Assembly: GCF_026127265.1 (NCBI RefSeq)
Contig: NZ_WWFG01000002.1
Location: 310,001 to 374,000 of the forward strand
DNA length: 64,000 nucleotides
Direction of reading: 5' to 3'
From: Nostoc sp. KVJ3
GTDB lineage: Bacteria; Cyanobacteriota; Cyanobacteriia; Cyanobacteriales; Nostocaceae
The notes beneath the pieces are model-generated. The model ran no database searches. It had not been told where the DNA came from and saw nothing but the letters and a program-made list of their open reading frames with translations. The position numbers and the translations under genes were made by a program. Positions 53,404-62,643 of the stretch are shown here, piece by piece (within the stretch, counting starts at the first letter, position 1; each line of letters opens with the position of its first letter).

Positions 53404-53489
53404 AAGCTTTAATTGACTGTTTAAAATTACTATTGTATAAACATTAGTTCTTCCAAGAAAAACAATTTCCTAATTCTAGGAGTAAAATC

Positions 53490-53783
53490 ATGTCAAAAGA
53501 ATCAGTCATCAAACTAATTGAATCTGCCGAGAACGACCAAAACTTGCTTAAGCAACTCTATAGCGCTCAAGGGCCAGAAAGTATCTTAGCTATTGCATCT
53601 ACACGAGGCTATCAATTTAGCGAAGAAGAACTATTGTCGGTCATGCAGGAGAGACAGCTTTCTTTTACCACTGATGTTTTGTCTGGTGAAGAATTAGAGG
53701 CTATAGCTGGTGGTAAGGGTGATGTTAAAGCTACATACAATGATGCTAGTAAAACTTTGTATTTTCCACAAAAGAAAAAGTAG
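53490..53783 (+). CDS. Nif11-leader precursor peptide C
   Basis: 97 residues from ATG 53490 with a good AGGAG at 53478. The leader is diverged from A and B ('SVIKLIESAENDQNLLKQLY', 'SILAIASTRGYQFSEEELLS') and ends 'LSGEELEAIAGG'. The core is KGDVKATYNDASKTLYFPQK plus KK, again polar, with three Ser/Thr, aromatic residues and no Cys. It is the oldest-looking member of the Nif11 trio. It is followed by a GGAGCGGCAA/TTGCCGCTCC hairpin (53825-53869) without a T-run, after which the GNAT gene begins. Confidence 0.86.
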   Translation: MSKESVIKLIESAENDQNLLKQLYSAQGPESILAIASTRGYQFSEEELLSVMQERQLSFTTDVLSGEELEAIAGGKGDVKATYNDASKTLYFPQKKK

Positions 53784-53824
53784 ATTTAAAGCATAGAGTT
53801 TGTGTTTTAGACGAGAGTTTCAAC

Positions 53825-53869
53825 GGAGCGGCAATTTTTGCAAATTTAAGACCAACTTTTTGCCGCTCC
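53825..53869. promoter_or_regulatory. Hairpin between precursor C and the GNAT gene
   Basis: GGAGCGGCAA (53825-53834) and TTGCCGCTCC (53860-53869) are perfect inverted repeats with a 25-base loop and no T-run. It may stabilise the 3' end of the precursor message or attenuate read-through into the GNAT gene. Confidence 0.4.
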
Positions 53870-53908
53870 AGCAACTGAAAACGCAACTTTATAGAATATG
53901 AGAACAGC

Positions 53909-54799
53909 ATGTTGTATACCATAGCTCGTCTTCAAAATTTTGGCTGTGCATTTCTTTATAGCGCACTGACTTATCCTCTTTATCGTTCTCGCTTACAAAG
54001 TCTAACCATAGAGGGAAATACAATAGCCATTGGTGCATCTGTTTCAGATAAGCCTGTTGGTTTAGCTTTGGCTGAGATATTAGGAGATGGTTCGGCAAAG
54101 TTGCTTTCTATTTTTGTAGAGTCAAACTATCGACGTTTGGGAATTGGTACAGCTTTAGTGAATACCTTAGAAGAAGAGTTAATTTTAAGATATTGCAGGA
54201 GTATTGAAATAATTTATATAGCCGATCAATCGACTACTCTAGCATTAGAATGTCTGCTTAAAAAGTGTAATTGGCCATCTGCAAAACCTCGGATGCTACT
54301 TTGTAAGACAACGACAGATGATATGACTAATGCGCCTTGGATGAAGTTATCCAGGCTACCTGCTTCTTATGAAATTTTCCCTTGGGTGGAAATTACTCCC
54401 CAAGAGCGCCTTGCCTTGAAAAAGCAACAAGAAGAAAAGCAGTGGATGGCATCAGATGCAATTCCTTTTGATTACGAACAGGATTTAGAACCTATAAATA
54501 GTATAGGATTACGCTACAAAGGAGAGGTTGTTGGCTGGCTTATTACTCATCGTACTGCTCCTGACACTATCCGCTACACCTGTAGCTATGTCAGACCAGA
54601 TATTCAGAAAATGGGTCGAATTATTCCTTTATATATCAGAGCAACTCAACTTCAAATGGAAGCTGGAATTAGTAAAGGAACTTGGACTGTTTCTCTGATG
54701 CATACCTCTATGATTGCTTTTGTTAAAAAGCACATGGAACCATATCTGATCTCTCTTGAACAGTCTATGGAATCATCTAAATTACTACGTTATTCATAA
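53909..54799 (+). CDS. GNAT-family N-acetyltransferase-like protein
   Basis: 296 residues with two GNAT-like halves. The first (about 1-135) carries a clear acetyl-CoA motif in 'IFVESNYRRLGIGTALVNTL' (RRLGIG, V/I-x-R-x-x-G-x-G). The second (about 190-290) has 'LRYKGEVVGWLITHR', 'SYVRPDIQKMGRIIPLYIR' and a weaker acetyl-CoA motif. It lies between the Nif11 cassettes and the exporter and could acylate a peptide lysine or N-terminus. It could also act on another small amine. No strong ribosome-binding site precedes the ATG at 53909. The substrate is unknown. Confidence 0.75.
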   Translation: MLYTIARLQNFGCAFLYSALTYPLYRSRLQSLTIEGNTIAIGASVSDKPVGLALAEILGDGSAKLLSIFVESNYRRLGIGTALVNTLEEELILRYCRSIEIIYIADQSTTLALECLLKKCNWPSAKPRMLLCKTTTDDMTNAPWMKLSRLPASYEIFPWVEITPQERLALKKQQEEKQWMASDAIPFDYEQDLEPINSIGLRYKGEVVGWLITHRTAPDTIRYTCSYVRPDIQKMGRIIPLYIRATQLQMEAGISKGTWTVSLMHTSMIAFVKKHMEPYLISLEQSMESSKLLRYS

Positions 54800-55092
54800 A
54801 TTAAAAAAGTAATTGCCCTGGCGAATGAAATAGAGCCTCCGGCACGCTGCGCGAACGCGGCTATACAGACAAAACCTACCTCCGTGGATTTCAAATTTTT
54901 GGAGTTCGCATGGTGCGAGAAGCGGATGAAAGTTTGTGTAACCGCGATTTCTAATTGATGGGTGTATTTGCAAAGGTGAAATGCTACATTTTTCATCAGT
55001 CAAATCTGTGCATCTTCAAACATAAATAATAATAGTATAAATAACGCGAATTTTCACAAATCAGATATTATTCGTGTTTTTTGATAAAACTC
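54800..55092. other. Spacer with decayed dispersed repeats
   Basis: I see no intact gene. A GAGCCTCCGGCACGCTGCGC fragment at 54832 belongs to the same family as 4810-4835. The + frame after it (GFQIFGVRMVREADESL) looks like a degraded coding tail, but I cannot name its family. Confidence 0.4.
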
Positions 55093-55128
55093 AAAAAGGT
55101 AATTTTAACTATTTAAAATTACCTTTTT
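55093..55128. terminator. Strong bidirectional hairpin terminator
   Basis: AAAAAGGTAATTTTAA (55093-55108) is fully complementary to TTAAAATTACCTTTTT (55113-55128) around a CTAT loop, with A and T runs at both ends. It can stop transcripts from the GNAT gene on + and from the short precursor gene on -. Confidence 0.8.
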
Positions 55129-55416
55129 ATATGCTTTGGTTGGTGCGTTAGATTGCAAAATTTAGATGGCTAGAGCGAAAAAAGCGCTAGATAATTATAG
55201 GACTCCTTTCTGATTTATGAACAATATTTCAGATAAAACCCTAATGAAACGGGCTTTTCAGTCTCAGGATGTTTTCAAAAATCAAATCGGAGTTCTATAT
55301 ATAGCATTCCTAAATCATGAATGAGAAATAATAAAGGCTGAAAAGCTTATTAAAACTTGCTTTTAGCTTTTGTAAATTCTCACAAATTAGATAGGATTAC
55401 TATAGTATATCTAGTC

Positions 55417-55593
55417 TTATTTTACAGTACCAATTCTCCAGTTGCCTACAGAACCTTTGAAACCATTGAAATCTGGTTTACCATCTTTGGTGGGAAACTT
55501 TATACTGATCAAGTTCTTACCACCAGCGATTTGCTTGAGGTCTTCTTCTGAAAGTTCCGCAGTAATGATGATTTCTTCGTTGTTGTTAGACAT
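55417..55593 (-). CDS. Short GG-leader precursor peptide (58 residues)
   Basis: The ATG at 55593 follows AGGA (spacing 6) and the frame ends TAA at 55417. The leader is very short: MSNNNEEIIITAELSEEDLK then QIAGG, the standard GG-motif end. The 33-residue core (KNLISIKFPTKDGKPDFNGF...) has Ser/Thr, one Trp (GNWRIGTVK end) and no Cys. It lacks the long Nif11 or NHLP domain, so its modifying enzyme may differ. It lies on the strand opposite to, and 335 bp upstream of, the exporter genes, which could process it. The - strand ends at the 55093-55128 terminator; 55129-55416 has no gene. Confidence 0.72.
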   Translation of the reverse strand: MSNNNEEIIITAELSEEDLKQIAGGKNLISIKFPTKDGKPDFNGFKGSVGNWRIGTVK

Positions 55594-55927
55594 TGTTTTA
55601 TCCTATTTAATCAGTGAATATGACAACAAAAAACAAATGAACAAAAAATATTTAGCTTACTGTTTATTTGTCGCAGCTTTTTTCCTGTTCTTGCCTTTGT
55701 TGATTTAATATTAATATCCACTCCAGGAATAAATCAATTCACTATTTTTAGCTAATAGTGATATTTACTTATAATTAGAACTATTGATATTGCAATTTTA
55801 TTTCAAACTTAAAAAGTGCAGTTTTTCATAAAAATTCTTCCTTGTGGACAAATATTGTTTTCTATATACTGACTACAGGTTATTTCTAAGTTATTTCTTG
55901 ACGGCAAAATTATAATATTAGGTATTC
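55594..55927. other. Divergent spacer between short precursor and exporter operon
   Basis: AT-rich, no gene. It must hold the promoter for the short precursor on - and probably one for the exporter on +: TATAAT at 55911-55916 lies only 12 bp before the ATG at 55928, too close for a normal leader unless translation starts near the 5' end. I cannot assign a convincing -35 element. Confidence 0.35.
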
Positions 55928-57388
55928 ATGAGCGTTTCACAGAAAGAAAATGAAAAGAATCAACTTTTCCGCCAGGAGTCTTTAGAGCGTTTATCTTCTC
56001 CTGAAAGACTAGACCAACTAATGCGCGTAGTCGATCCTAAAAGTTGGATACCACTAGCTACTTTGGGTTCTTTATCAATAGTTGCTTTAGTTTGGAGTAT
56101 TTTTGGACGTATTCCTATTACAGTCGATGGGGTTGGAGTCCTAGTTTATCCTAGTACTGTTGTTCCTCTCCAGTCAAAATCTTCGGGGCAATTGGTAGAT
56201 TTAAAAATCAAACAAGGAGATATAGTCAAAAAGGGAGATATATTAGCAACAATCGATCAAGTTGATCTCCGCGAACAGCTACAGCTTGCACGAGGAAAGT
56301 TAGAACAGTTACAAATGCAACACGGACAAGCCAAGTTACTTCAACTCAAGCGCAGAGATGGGGAAATAAAGACGATTGAAGAACAACGTCAAACTCTACA
56401 GCAAAGACTGCAAATGATGAAGAATTTGACTCCTCTTTTAAAAGAGAAAGGGTTGATGTCAATTCGGATTGAGCGTGAGAATCAAACAACACACTTGGAA
56501 ACACTTCAAGGGCTAATTCCTACGTTTAAAACTAGATTGGAAAATCGCCAGATGCTTTTTAAGGAAGGGGCAATTCCTGATGATACATTGCTACAATCTC
56601 GCCAAGAATATTTAAATAATATGGCTAGCATCGATGAAGCTAAATCTCAGTTGAAGCAACTCGATGTCAAGGAAGCAGAGGCTATACAACAATATTTATC
56701 AAATCTGAATGAAATCAAAAATGTTCAAAGTCAATTACAAGAACTGGATAGTAAGCAAACTACTTTAGCTCAACAAGATTTAGAAACTTCGACGGGTCGG
56801 AAAAGAGAAATGCAAGATGTTCATAGAGAAGTTACACGACTTGAACAACAAATAAAGAGTAACAGTCAAATTGTCAGCCCACATTCGGGGCGAATTCTCG
56901 AAGTCACTATTAATCCAGGGCAAGTTATTCAGGAAGGAACTCGCATTGCCAATATTAATACGGAAAATCGACCAGAAAAGCTAGTGGGCATCACTTATTT
57001 TCCCGTTGAAAATGGCAAAAAAATTCAATCGGGGATGAAGATTCAAATCACGCCCCAAACTGTTAAGCGAGAACGTTTTGGTGGCATTGTCGGCACAGTT
57101 ACGGATGTCTCTCCGTTTCCCATCACCACTGAGGCGGCTGCTAATGTAGTGGGCAATCCGCAAATAATTGCGGGGCTAGTTTCTGAAAAGCAACCGGTAG
57201 TGATTCAAGTATCTGCAACTCTAGAGCCGGATTCTCAGACTTTTAGTAATTATAAATGGTCTTCATCTCAAGGGCCAAAAATGACTATTTCTGCGGGAAC
57301 TACGACATCTGTGCGAGTCAAGGTAGAAGAAAGAGCGCCAATTACTTTTGTCTTTCCGATTCTGAGGTCTATCAGTGGTATCTACTAA
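55928..57388 (+). CDS. NHLM-type exporter, HlyD-family membrane-fusion protein
   Basis: 486 residues: cytoplasmic N-terminal stretch, transmembrane helix (about 42-60, 'PLATLGSLSIVALVWSIFG'), a biotinyl-lipoyl half-motif ('SGQLVDLKIKQGDIVKKGDI'), a long coiled coil (about 120-300), the second lipoyl half ('IVSPHSGRILEVTINPGQVI') and a beta-barrel domain. This is the periplasmic adaptor of the NHLM (nitrile-hydratase-leader microcin) export system. The ATG at 55928 is preceded by TTAGGT. Its stop codon overlaps the start of the C39-peptidase ABC gene by 14 bp, so the three exporter genes form an operon. It exports the island's leader-cleaved peptides by inference. Confidence 0.92.
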   Translation: MSVSQKENEKNQLFRQESLERLSSPERLDQLMRVVDPKSWIPLATLGSLSIVALVWSIFGRIPITVDGVGVLVYPSTVVPLQSKSSGQLVDLKIKQGDIVKKGDILATIDQVDLREQLQLARGKLEQLQMQHGQAKLLQLKRRDGEIKTIEEQRQTLQQRLQMMKNLTPLLKEKGLMSIRIERENQTTHLETLQGLIPTFKTRLENRQMLFKEGAIPDDTLLQSRQEYLNNMASIDEAKSQLKQLDVKEAEAIQQYLSNLNEIKNVQSQLQELDSKQTTLAQQDLETSTGRKREMQDVHREVTRLEQQIKSNSQIVSPHSGRILEVTINPGQVIQEGTRIANINTENRPEKLVGITYFPVENGKKIQSGMKIQITPQTVKRERFGGIVGTVTDVSPFPITTEAAANVVGNPQIIAGLVSEKQPVVIQVSATLEPDSQTFSNYKWSSSQGPKMTISAGTTTSVRVKVEERAPITFVFPILRSISGIY

Positions 57389-59639
57389 TCCGACACTCAC
57401 AACACCAATTAATCTTGGGCAGTACTTGCAACAACTGCTGTGGAAAGGCCGTAAGCGAGTAAAAACTCCGACACTTTTACAAATGGAGGCAGTGGAGTGT
57501 GGGGCCGCAGCATTGGGAATTATTTTAAGTCACTATGGTCGGATTGTTCCTCTGCCTGAGTTACGCCAAGAATGCGGAGTTTCTCGTGATGGTAGTAAAG
57601 CTTCTAATGTACTCAAAGCAGCAAGAAGTTATGGACTTGAAGCTAAGGGACTAAAACGAGACTTGGGACAATTACAAGAGCTAAATCTTCCTTATATTGT
57701 GTTTTGGCAATTTAACCACTTTCTGGTGTTGGAGGGATTTAGTAGACAGCGAGTTTATCTCAATGACCCTGCTAGTGGGCCGCGAACGGTATCTTTAGAT
57801 GAGTTTGATGAGGGATATACCGGAGTCGTACTGGTTATGGAACCAGGGACAGAGTTTGTCAAAGGTGGTCGCAAAGCTAACACGCTATTTTCGTTGCGAT
57901 CGCGCCTAAAAGGTGCTGTTGCTGCTCTACTCTATTGTACAGTAGCAGGTTTCTTTCTTACCCTGGCTGGGTTGGTGGAACCTGTATTTAGTCAAGTGTT
58001 TGTCGATGAAATCTTAATTGAGGGAAGACAGGCTTGGCTACGTCCGCTACTTCTGGGGATGGCAATTACCGCAGTTTTTCAAGGAGGACTAACGCTATTA
58101 CGATTACGATACTTGCGTCGCTTGAAAATTAAGCTATCTGTAGGGATGTCTGGTAGCTTTCTCTGGCATATTCTCCGCTTACCGATGAGTTTTTATGCTC
58201 AAAGATTTGCTGGAGAAATTAGCGATCGCACTCGTCTTAATGACCAAGTTGCAGATGTTCTCTCAGGACATCTGGCCACTACTGTAATTGATACAGTTAT
58301 GGTAATTTTCTACATCCTGGTCATGTTTCAATACGATCAAATACTGACTTCTATTGTAGTCGGTTTTGCTGCCATTAATATCCTCACCTTGCGTTGGATT
58401 TCTCGCCAACGCATAGATGCAAGTCAGAGGTTGATGCAAGAATACGGTAAAGCGGCTGGTGCATCCATTGCCGGACTGCAATATATTGAAACCTTGAAAG
58501 CATCAGGAGTAGAGTCAGATTTCTTCTCGAAATGGTCTGGTTACTACACGAAAGCTATTAATTCTCAGCAGGAATTGGGAGTTGCTAACCAAATTTTTTC
58601 GGGCTTACCTGTGTTGTTGACTTCTATATCATCAGCTTTATTGCTGGCGATCGGTGGTTGGCGAGTCATAGAGGGAAATCTCAGCATTGGAATGCTGATT
58701 GCTTTTCAAGCGATCGTCCAAAATTTTGAACTGCCTGTTAATAATCTGGTTGGTTTTGCTGGTACTCTTCAAGAATTAGAAGGGAATTTAATTCGTTTGG
58801 ATGATGTGTTAAATAATCCAATTGACACACAGATAGAAAATAGAAATAATTCGTTGTTATCTGTACAACATAATCAAAATATAGCTCGTCTTCAAGGATA
58901 TATCGAATTACGCAACTTGACCTTTGGTTATAGCCGTTTAGACTCTCCCTTAATCGAAAATTTTAACTTATCAGTTCAACCAGGGCAACGAGTGGCTTTA
59001 GTTGGTGGCAGTGGTTCTGGGAAATCAACTATTGCTAAACTTGTAACAGGACTCTACGAATCTTGGTCAGGAGAAATTCGCTTTGATGGTCAATTAAGAG
59101 AAGAAATCCCACAGGAAATATTGACTAATTCAATCGCTCTAGTTGAGCAAGATATTCTCCTATTTTCGGGAACTGTAAAGGATAATTTGACTTTATGGGA
59201 CACTACAGTTCCAGACAAAAATTTAAGGCAAGCTTGCCAAGATGCTGCTATTGAAGATGTAGTAAACTCTCTGGCTGGAGCATATAATTCTGAATTGATG
59301 GAAGGAGGGGCAAATTTAAGTGGTGGACAACGGCAACGCCTGGAAATTGCTCGCGCCTTGGCGCAGAATCCTTCGATTCTAGTTATGGACGAAGCTACTA
59401 GCGCTTTGGATGCAGAGGCGGAAAAGATTATCGATCAAAATCTGCGTCGTCGTGGTTGCACTTGTCTAATTGTTGCTCATCGCTTGAGTACTATCCGTGA
59501 TTGTGATGAAATTGTGGTTTTAGAAAGCGGCAAAGTAGTGCAAAGAGGGACTCATGAAGAGTTGTGGCAAGTAGAAGGGGTATACTCGCGGCTGATTAGA
59601 AGTGAAGGAGAAGCTATTGAGGAGATGTCTAATGGTTAA
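57375..59639 (+). CDS. NHLM-type peptidase/permease/ATPase exporter (C39 peptidase)
   Basis: 754 residues. An N-terminal C39 peptidase domain removes GG-type leaders: Cys42 (EAVECGAAAL), His115 (FNHFLVLEG) and Asp131 (NDPASG) form the triad. Next come six membrane helices (about 170-440) and an ABC ATPase with Walker A GGSGSGKST, signature LSGGQRQR, Walker B ILVMDEATSALD and the H-loop VAHRLS. The start is GTG 57375, overlapping the HlyD gene. This is the only dedicated leader peptidase-exporter in the window, so it should cleave both the NHLP and Nif11 GG sites. It overlaps the next gene by 8 bp (ATGGTTAA). Confidence 0.95.
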   Translation: MVSTNPTLTTPINLGQYLQQLLWKGRKRVKTPTLLQMEAVECGAAALGIILSHYGRIVPLPELRQECGVSRDGSKASNVLKAARSYGLEAKGLKRDLGQLQELNLPYIVFWQFNHFLVLEGFSRQRVYLNDPASGPRTVSLDEFDEGYTGVVLVMEPGTEFVKGGRKANTLFSLRSRLKGAVAALLYCTVAGFFLTLAGLVEPVFSQVFVDEILIEGRQAWLRPLLLGMAITAVFQGGLTLLRLRYLRRLKIKLSVGMSGSFLWHILRLPMSFYAQRFAGEISDRTRLNDQVADVLSGHLATTVIDTVMVIFYILVMFQYDQILTSIVVGFAAINILTLRWISRQRIDASQRLMQEYGKAAGASIAGLQYIETLKASGVESDFFSKWSGYYTKAINSQQELGVANQIFSGLPVLLTSISSALLLAIGGWRVIEGNLSIGMLIAFQAIVQNFELPVNNLVGFAGTLQELEGNLIRLDDVLNNPIDTQIENRNNSLLSVQHNQNIARLQGYIELRNLTFGYSRLDSPLIENFNLSVQPGQRVALVGGSGSGKSTIAKLVTGLYESWSGEIRFDGQLREEIPQEILTNSIALVEQDILLFSGTVKDNLTLWDTTVPDKNLRQACQDAAIEDVVNSLAGAYNSELMEGGANLSGGQRQRLEIARALAQNPSILVMDEATSALDAEAEKIIDQNLRRRGCTCLIVAHRLSTIRDCDEIVVLESGKVVQRGTHEELWQVEGVYSRLIRSEGEAIEEMSNG

Positions 59640-62550
59640 CCAAATTAGCGATCGCCACTTTCAAGGACAAGTATATCCTCTTAATGGCAATGAACCAATT
59701 TTACTCAATGACCCCCAAACGATTTGGATAGTTGAGTCTGGCTCTATAGCGCTGTTTGCTGTCACCGTCAAAAATGGCATAGTTGTAGGGACTCGCCGTT
59801 ATCTTTTCAGTAGCGACGCTGGAGAAGCACTGTTTGGCACTGCTTCTAAGCACGGCTTAACTGACTGCCAGATATTGGCGATACCGATGGGAAAAGCAGA
59901 GTTACTGAAGGTGGAACGCGAATGTTTCCGGGAATTAGTCGCTAATGCAGATATTAATGTTGTGGCATTGGTGGAAGGATGGTTGCGGAAATTTGATGCA
60001 ACACTTTTCTCTGCCGTCATACCTGCAATTCAAGTGAAGGCATCAGGACAAGAACGATTTTCGCTCATCGACGGTCAAACTCTGCAACCAAAATCAAATA
60101 CAATCCTGTGGATACAAGTTCAAGAAGGAGTTTTATACTGTCTGGGAATAAAAGAACTTACCCTGACACCACAAAAAGGAATACTGCCCTTCACTTCTGC
60201 TATGTGGATAGAAGCAGATGGTGCTATTCAAGTAGCGACAGAAATCACCAGTTCGCTACGGAATGCAGATATCTTACTTTCTGGACTATCTCTGTTTCAT
60301 CAGCAGTTTCTTTTTTGGAATCATCTGAGGGAACAAGAAGAACGCACTGAAGAATTACAGCGACTAAAAGCACGCGAAAACCTGAATCGGCAGGTGACGG
60401 CAGAAGCATTGGGAGAGCTAGCATCGTCATTGATGCCCCCAAAAGCTGACTTTTTTCAGGAAGGCATACCCCTGTTAGTGGCTGCTGGAGCAGTTGGTAA
60501 GGCCCTGGGGATGAAAATTTCTGCTCCTGGTAAATCAGAAGACCTGAAGCGGCTTGCAGAACCTTTGGAAGCGATCGCCAGAGCTTCACGCTTACGGATG
60601 CGGCAAGTTTTACTCCGGGATAAATGGTGGCAACAAGATTGCGGCCCTTTAGTAGGATATATTCAAAAAGATGAAGACACTGATCCAGTGGCATTGCTGC
60701 CTATTTCTGCAAATCGCTACGAACTCTACGATCCAATTGCCCAAACCCGCATCCCCATCAATGCAGAGATTGCCGCTACAGTAGTTCCAGTTGCATATAT
60801 GTTTTATCGGTCTTTTCCCGATAAAGCTCTTTCTGTTTTTGATGTGGTTAAATTCGCCCTCTCCGGCCGTAGTAAAGACCTGTTGATTATTCTTTTTGCG
60901 GGTGTGAGCGTGACTTTACTGGGAATGCTTGTGCCCCAAGCTACTGCGATTTTGATTGACAATGCAATTCCCGATAGCGATCGCAATTCTTTAATGCAAG
61001 TTGGTTTAGGATTGGTAGTTGCAGCTTTTGCAACCGCCCTATTCCGCTTGGTTCAAGGATTTGCCCTACTGCGATTGGAAACTGGTTCTGATGCATCTAC
61101 CCAGGCTGCTATGTGGGATCGGCTGTTGAATTTACCTGTATCCTTTTTTCGCCAATACACCACCGGAGATTTGCTATCTCGCACCAACTCTGTCAGCCAA
61201 ATACGTCGTCAGCTAGGCGGGACAATTTTAATCCAGCTGATTACCAGTTTGTTTGCTTTCCTAAATTTAGGACTTTTATTCTACTACAGTGCGGAATTAT
61301 CGCTAATTGCTGTTGCCATAGCGATCGTAACCATTGCTGTCACTACGATTTCTGGAATGATTCTGGTTCGGAAAGTGCATCCCCTACTAGAAATCGAAGG
61401 AAATATCTTTGGGCAAGTTGTAGAGTTAATCAACGGTATATCTAAACTCCGAGTTGCTGGTGCCCAAAAGCGCGGTTTTGCCTTCTGGAGTAAAAATTAC
61501 AGTCGGCAAATAAAGCTCGAACTTAGCACTCAACAAGTTGAAGATGCTGTGGCTGTGTTCAACACAATCATGCCAACCCTCACTTCTGGGATACTTTTTT
61601 GGTTTACAGTCCAGCTACTAATGAAAGCTGAAATGAATGGCGCAGCCGGACTGAGTATTGGGACTTTTCTAGCATTCAACAGTGCTTTTGGCACATTTGT
61701 TGGCGGTGCGACAGGGATGAGCAACACGGTGACAGATATTTTACAAGTTATTCCCCAATGGAAACGCGCTCAACCCATTGTCCAGATGTTGCCCGAAGTG
61801 GAACAGAACAAGGCAGATCCGGGTAAACTTATGGGAAGAATTGCTATAGATCGCGTTTCTTTCCGCTACCGCAAAGATGGCGCTCTGATTTTAGAAGACG
61901 TTAATATTAATGCTGAACCAGGAGAATTTATTGCACTGGTGGGAGGTTCGGGTAGTGGTAAATCTACGATATTTCGATTACTACTAGGTTTTGAGACACC
62001 TGAAGAGGGCAGCATTTTTTATGATGGCCAGGACTTATCAGGATTAGATGTGAGTGCTGTCCGCCGACAGTTAGGGGTAGTTTTGCAGAATGGCAAAATT
62101 ATGTCCAATTCGATTTTTGAGAATCTGGCGGGTGGTGCTAGGATTACCTTGGATGAAGCTTGGGAAGCATCTCGGATGGCTGGGTTTGCAGATGACATAG
62201 ATGCGATGCCGATGGGAATGCATACCGTCATCAGTGAGGGAGGTGGTAATCTCTCTGGAGGACAGCGACAACGACTTTTGATTGCTAAAGCCTTAGTATT
62301 AAAACCTCGGATTTTGCTGTTTGACGAGGCAACCAGTGCCTTAGATAATCGAACCCAAGCAATTGTTAGTGAAAGTTTAGATAAATTGCAAGTCACTCGG
62401 ATTGTCATTGCCCATAGACTAAGTACAATTCGCAATGCTCATCGGATCTATGTACTGCAAGCAGGTAAAGTTATACAGCAAGGAAGTTTTGACGAGCTAG
62501 CTTTTAGAGAAGGGCTATTTGCTCAATTGATGCAACGACAGATGGCTTAA
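59632..62550 (+). CDS. NHLM-type second ABC permease/ATPase
   Basis: 972 residues from ATG 59632, inside the upstream stop region; an earlier in-frame start at 59602 is less likely. The N-terminal 400 or so residues form a cyclic-nucleotide-binding-like and partner domain ('LWIQVQEGVLYCLGIKELTL'), and a degenerate C39-like region without the catalytic cysteine follows. Then there are about six membrane helices (about 415-690) and an ATPase (Walker A GGSGSGKST, LSGGQRQR, ILLFDEATSALD, IAHRLS). This is the companion of the C39 transporter in NHLM systems and forms a heteromeric exporter with it and the HlyD protein. Confidence 0.92.
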   Translation: MVNQISDRHFQGQVYPLNGNEPILLNDPQTIWIVESGSIALFAVTVKNGIVVGTRRYLFSSDAGEALFGTASKHGLTDCQILAIPMGKAELLKVERECFRELVANADINVVALVEGWLRKFDATLFSAVIPAIQVKASGQERFSLIDGQTLQPKSNTILWIQVQEGVLYCLGIKELTLTPQKGILPFTSAMWIEADGAIQVATEITSSLRNADILLSGLSLFHQQFLFWNHLREQEERTEELQRLKARENLNRQVTAEALGELASSLMPPKADFFQEGIPLLVAAGAVGKALGMKISAPGKSEDLKRLAEPLEAIARASRLRMRQVLLRDKWWQQDCGPLVGYIQKDEDTDPVALLPISANRYELYDPIAQTRIPINAEIAATVVPVAYMFYRSFPDKALSVFDVVKFALSGRSKDLLIILFAGVSVTLLGMLVPQATAILIDNAIPDSDRNSLMQVGLGLVVAAFATALFRLVQGFALLRLETGSDASTQAAMWDRLLNLPVSFFRQYTTGDLLSRTNSVSQIRRQLGGTILIQLITSLFAFLNLGLLFYYSAELSLIAVAIAIVTIAVTTISGMILVRKVHPLLEIEGNIFGQVVELINGISKLRVAGAQKRGFAFWSKNYSRQIKLELSTQQVEDAVAVFNTIMPTLTSGILFWFTVQLLMKAEMNGAAGLSIGTFLAFNSAFGTFVGGATGMSNTVTDILQVIPQWKRAQPIVQMLPEVEQNKADPGKLMGRIAIDRVSFRYRKDGALILEDVNINAEPGEFIALVGGSGSGKSTIFRLLLGFETPEEGSIFYDGQDLSGLDVSAVRRQLGVVLQNGKIMSNSIFENLAGGARITLDEAWEASRMAGFADDIDAMPMGMHTVISEGGGNLSGGQRQRLLIAKALVLKPRILLFDEATSALDNRTQAIVSESLDKLQVTRIVIAHRLSTIRNAHRIYVLQAGKVIQQGSFDELAFREGLFAQLMQRQMA

Positions 62551-62643
62551 CTCATATCTTGCACCTGGAAATTTGAATGTCAATTCCTTGACTAAGTGCC
62601 AGTTGGCATCACCGTGCCAAAACGGGAAAATTGTACGCTTTGG

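Noticed and set aside
54850..54955. + frame ending GFQIFGVRMVREADESL as a formylglycine-generating-enzyme tail
   Set aside because: The resemblance is limited to a few residues and nothing upstream supports it.
54790..55003. Two overlapping - strand frames of about 68 codons
   Set aside because: They cover dispersed repeat sequence, and neither has a start signal or known motif.
55357..55708. + strand frames over the short precursor region
   Set aside because: The better-supported gene is on the - strand, with ribosome-binding site and GG leader; these are antisense.
60245..60694. 149-codon - strand frame inside the second NHLM ABC gene
   Set aside because: Antisense shadow of a strongly supported transporter gene.
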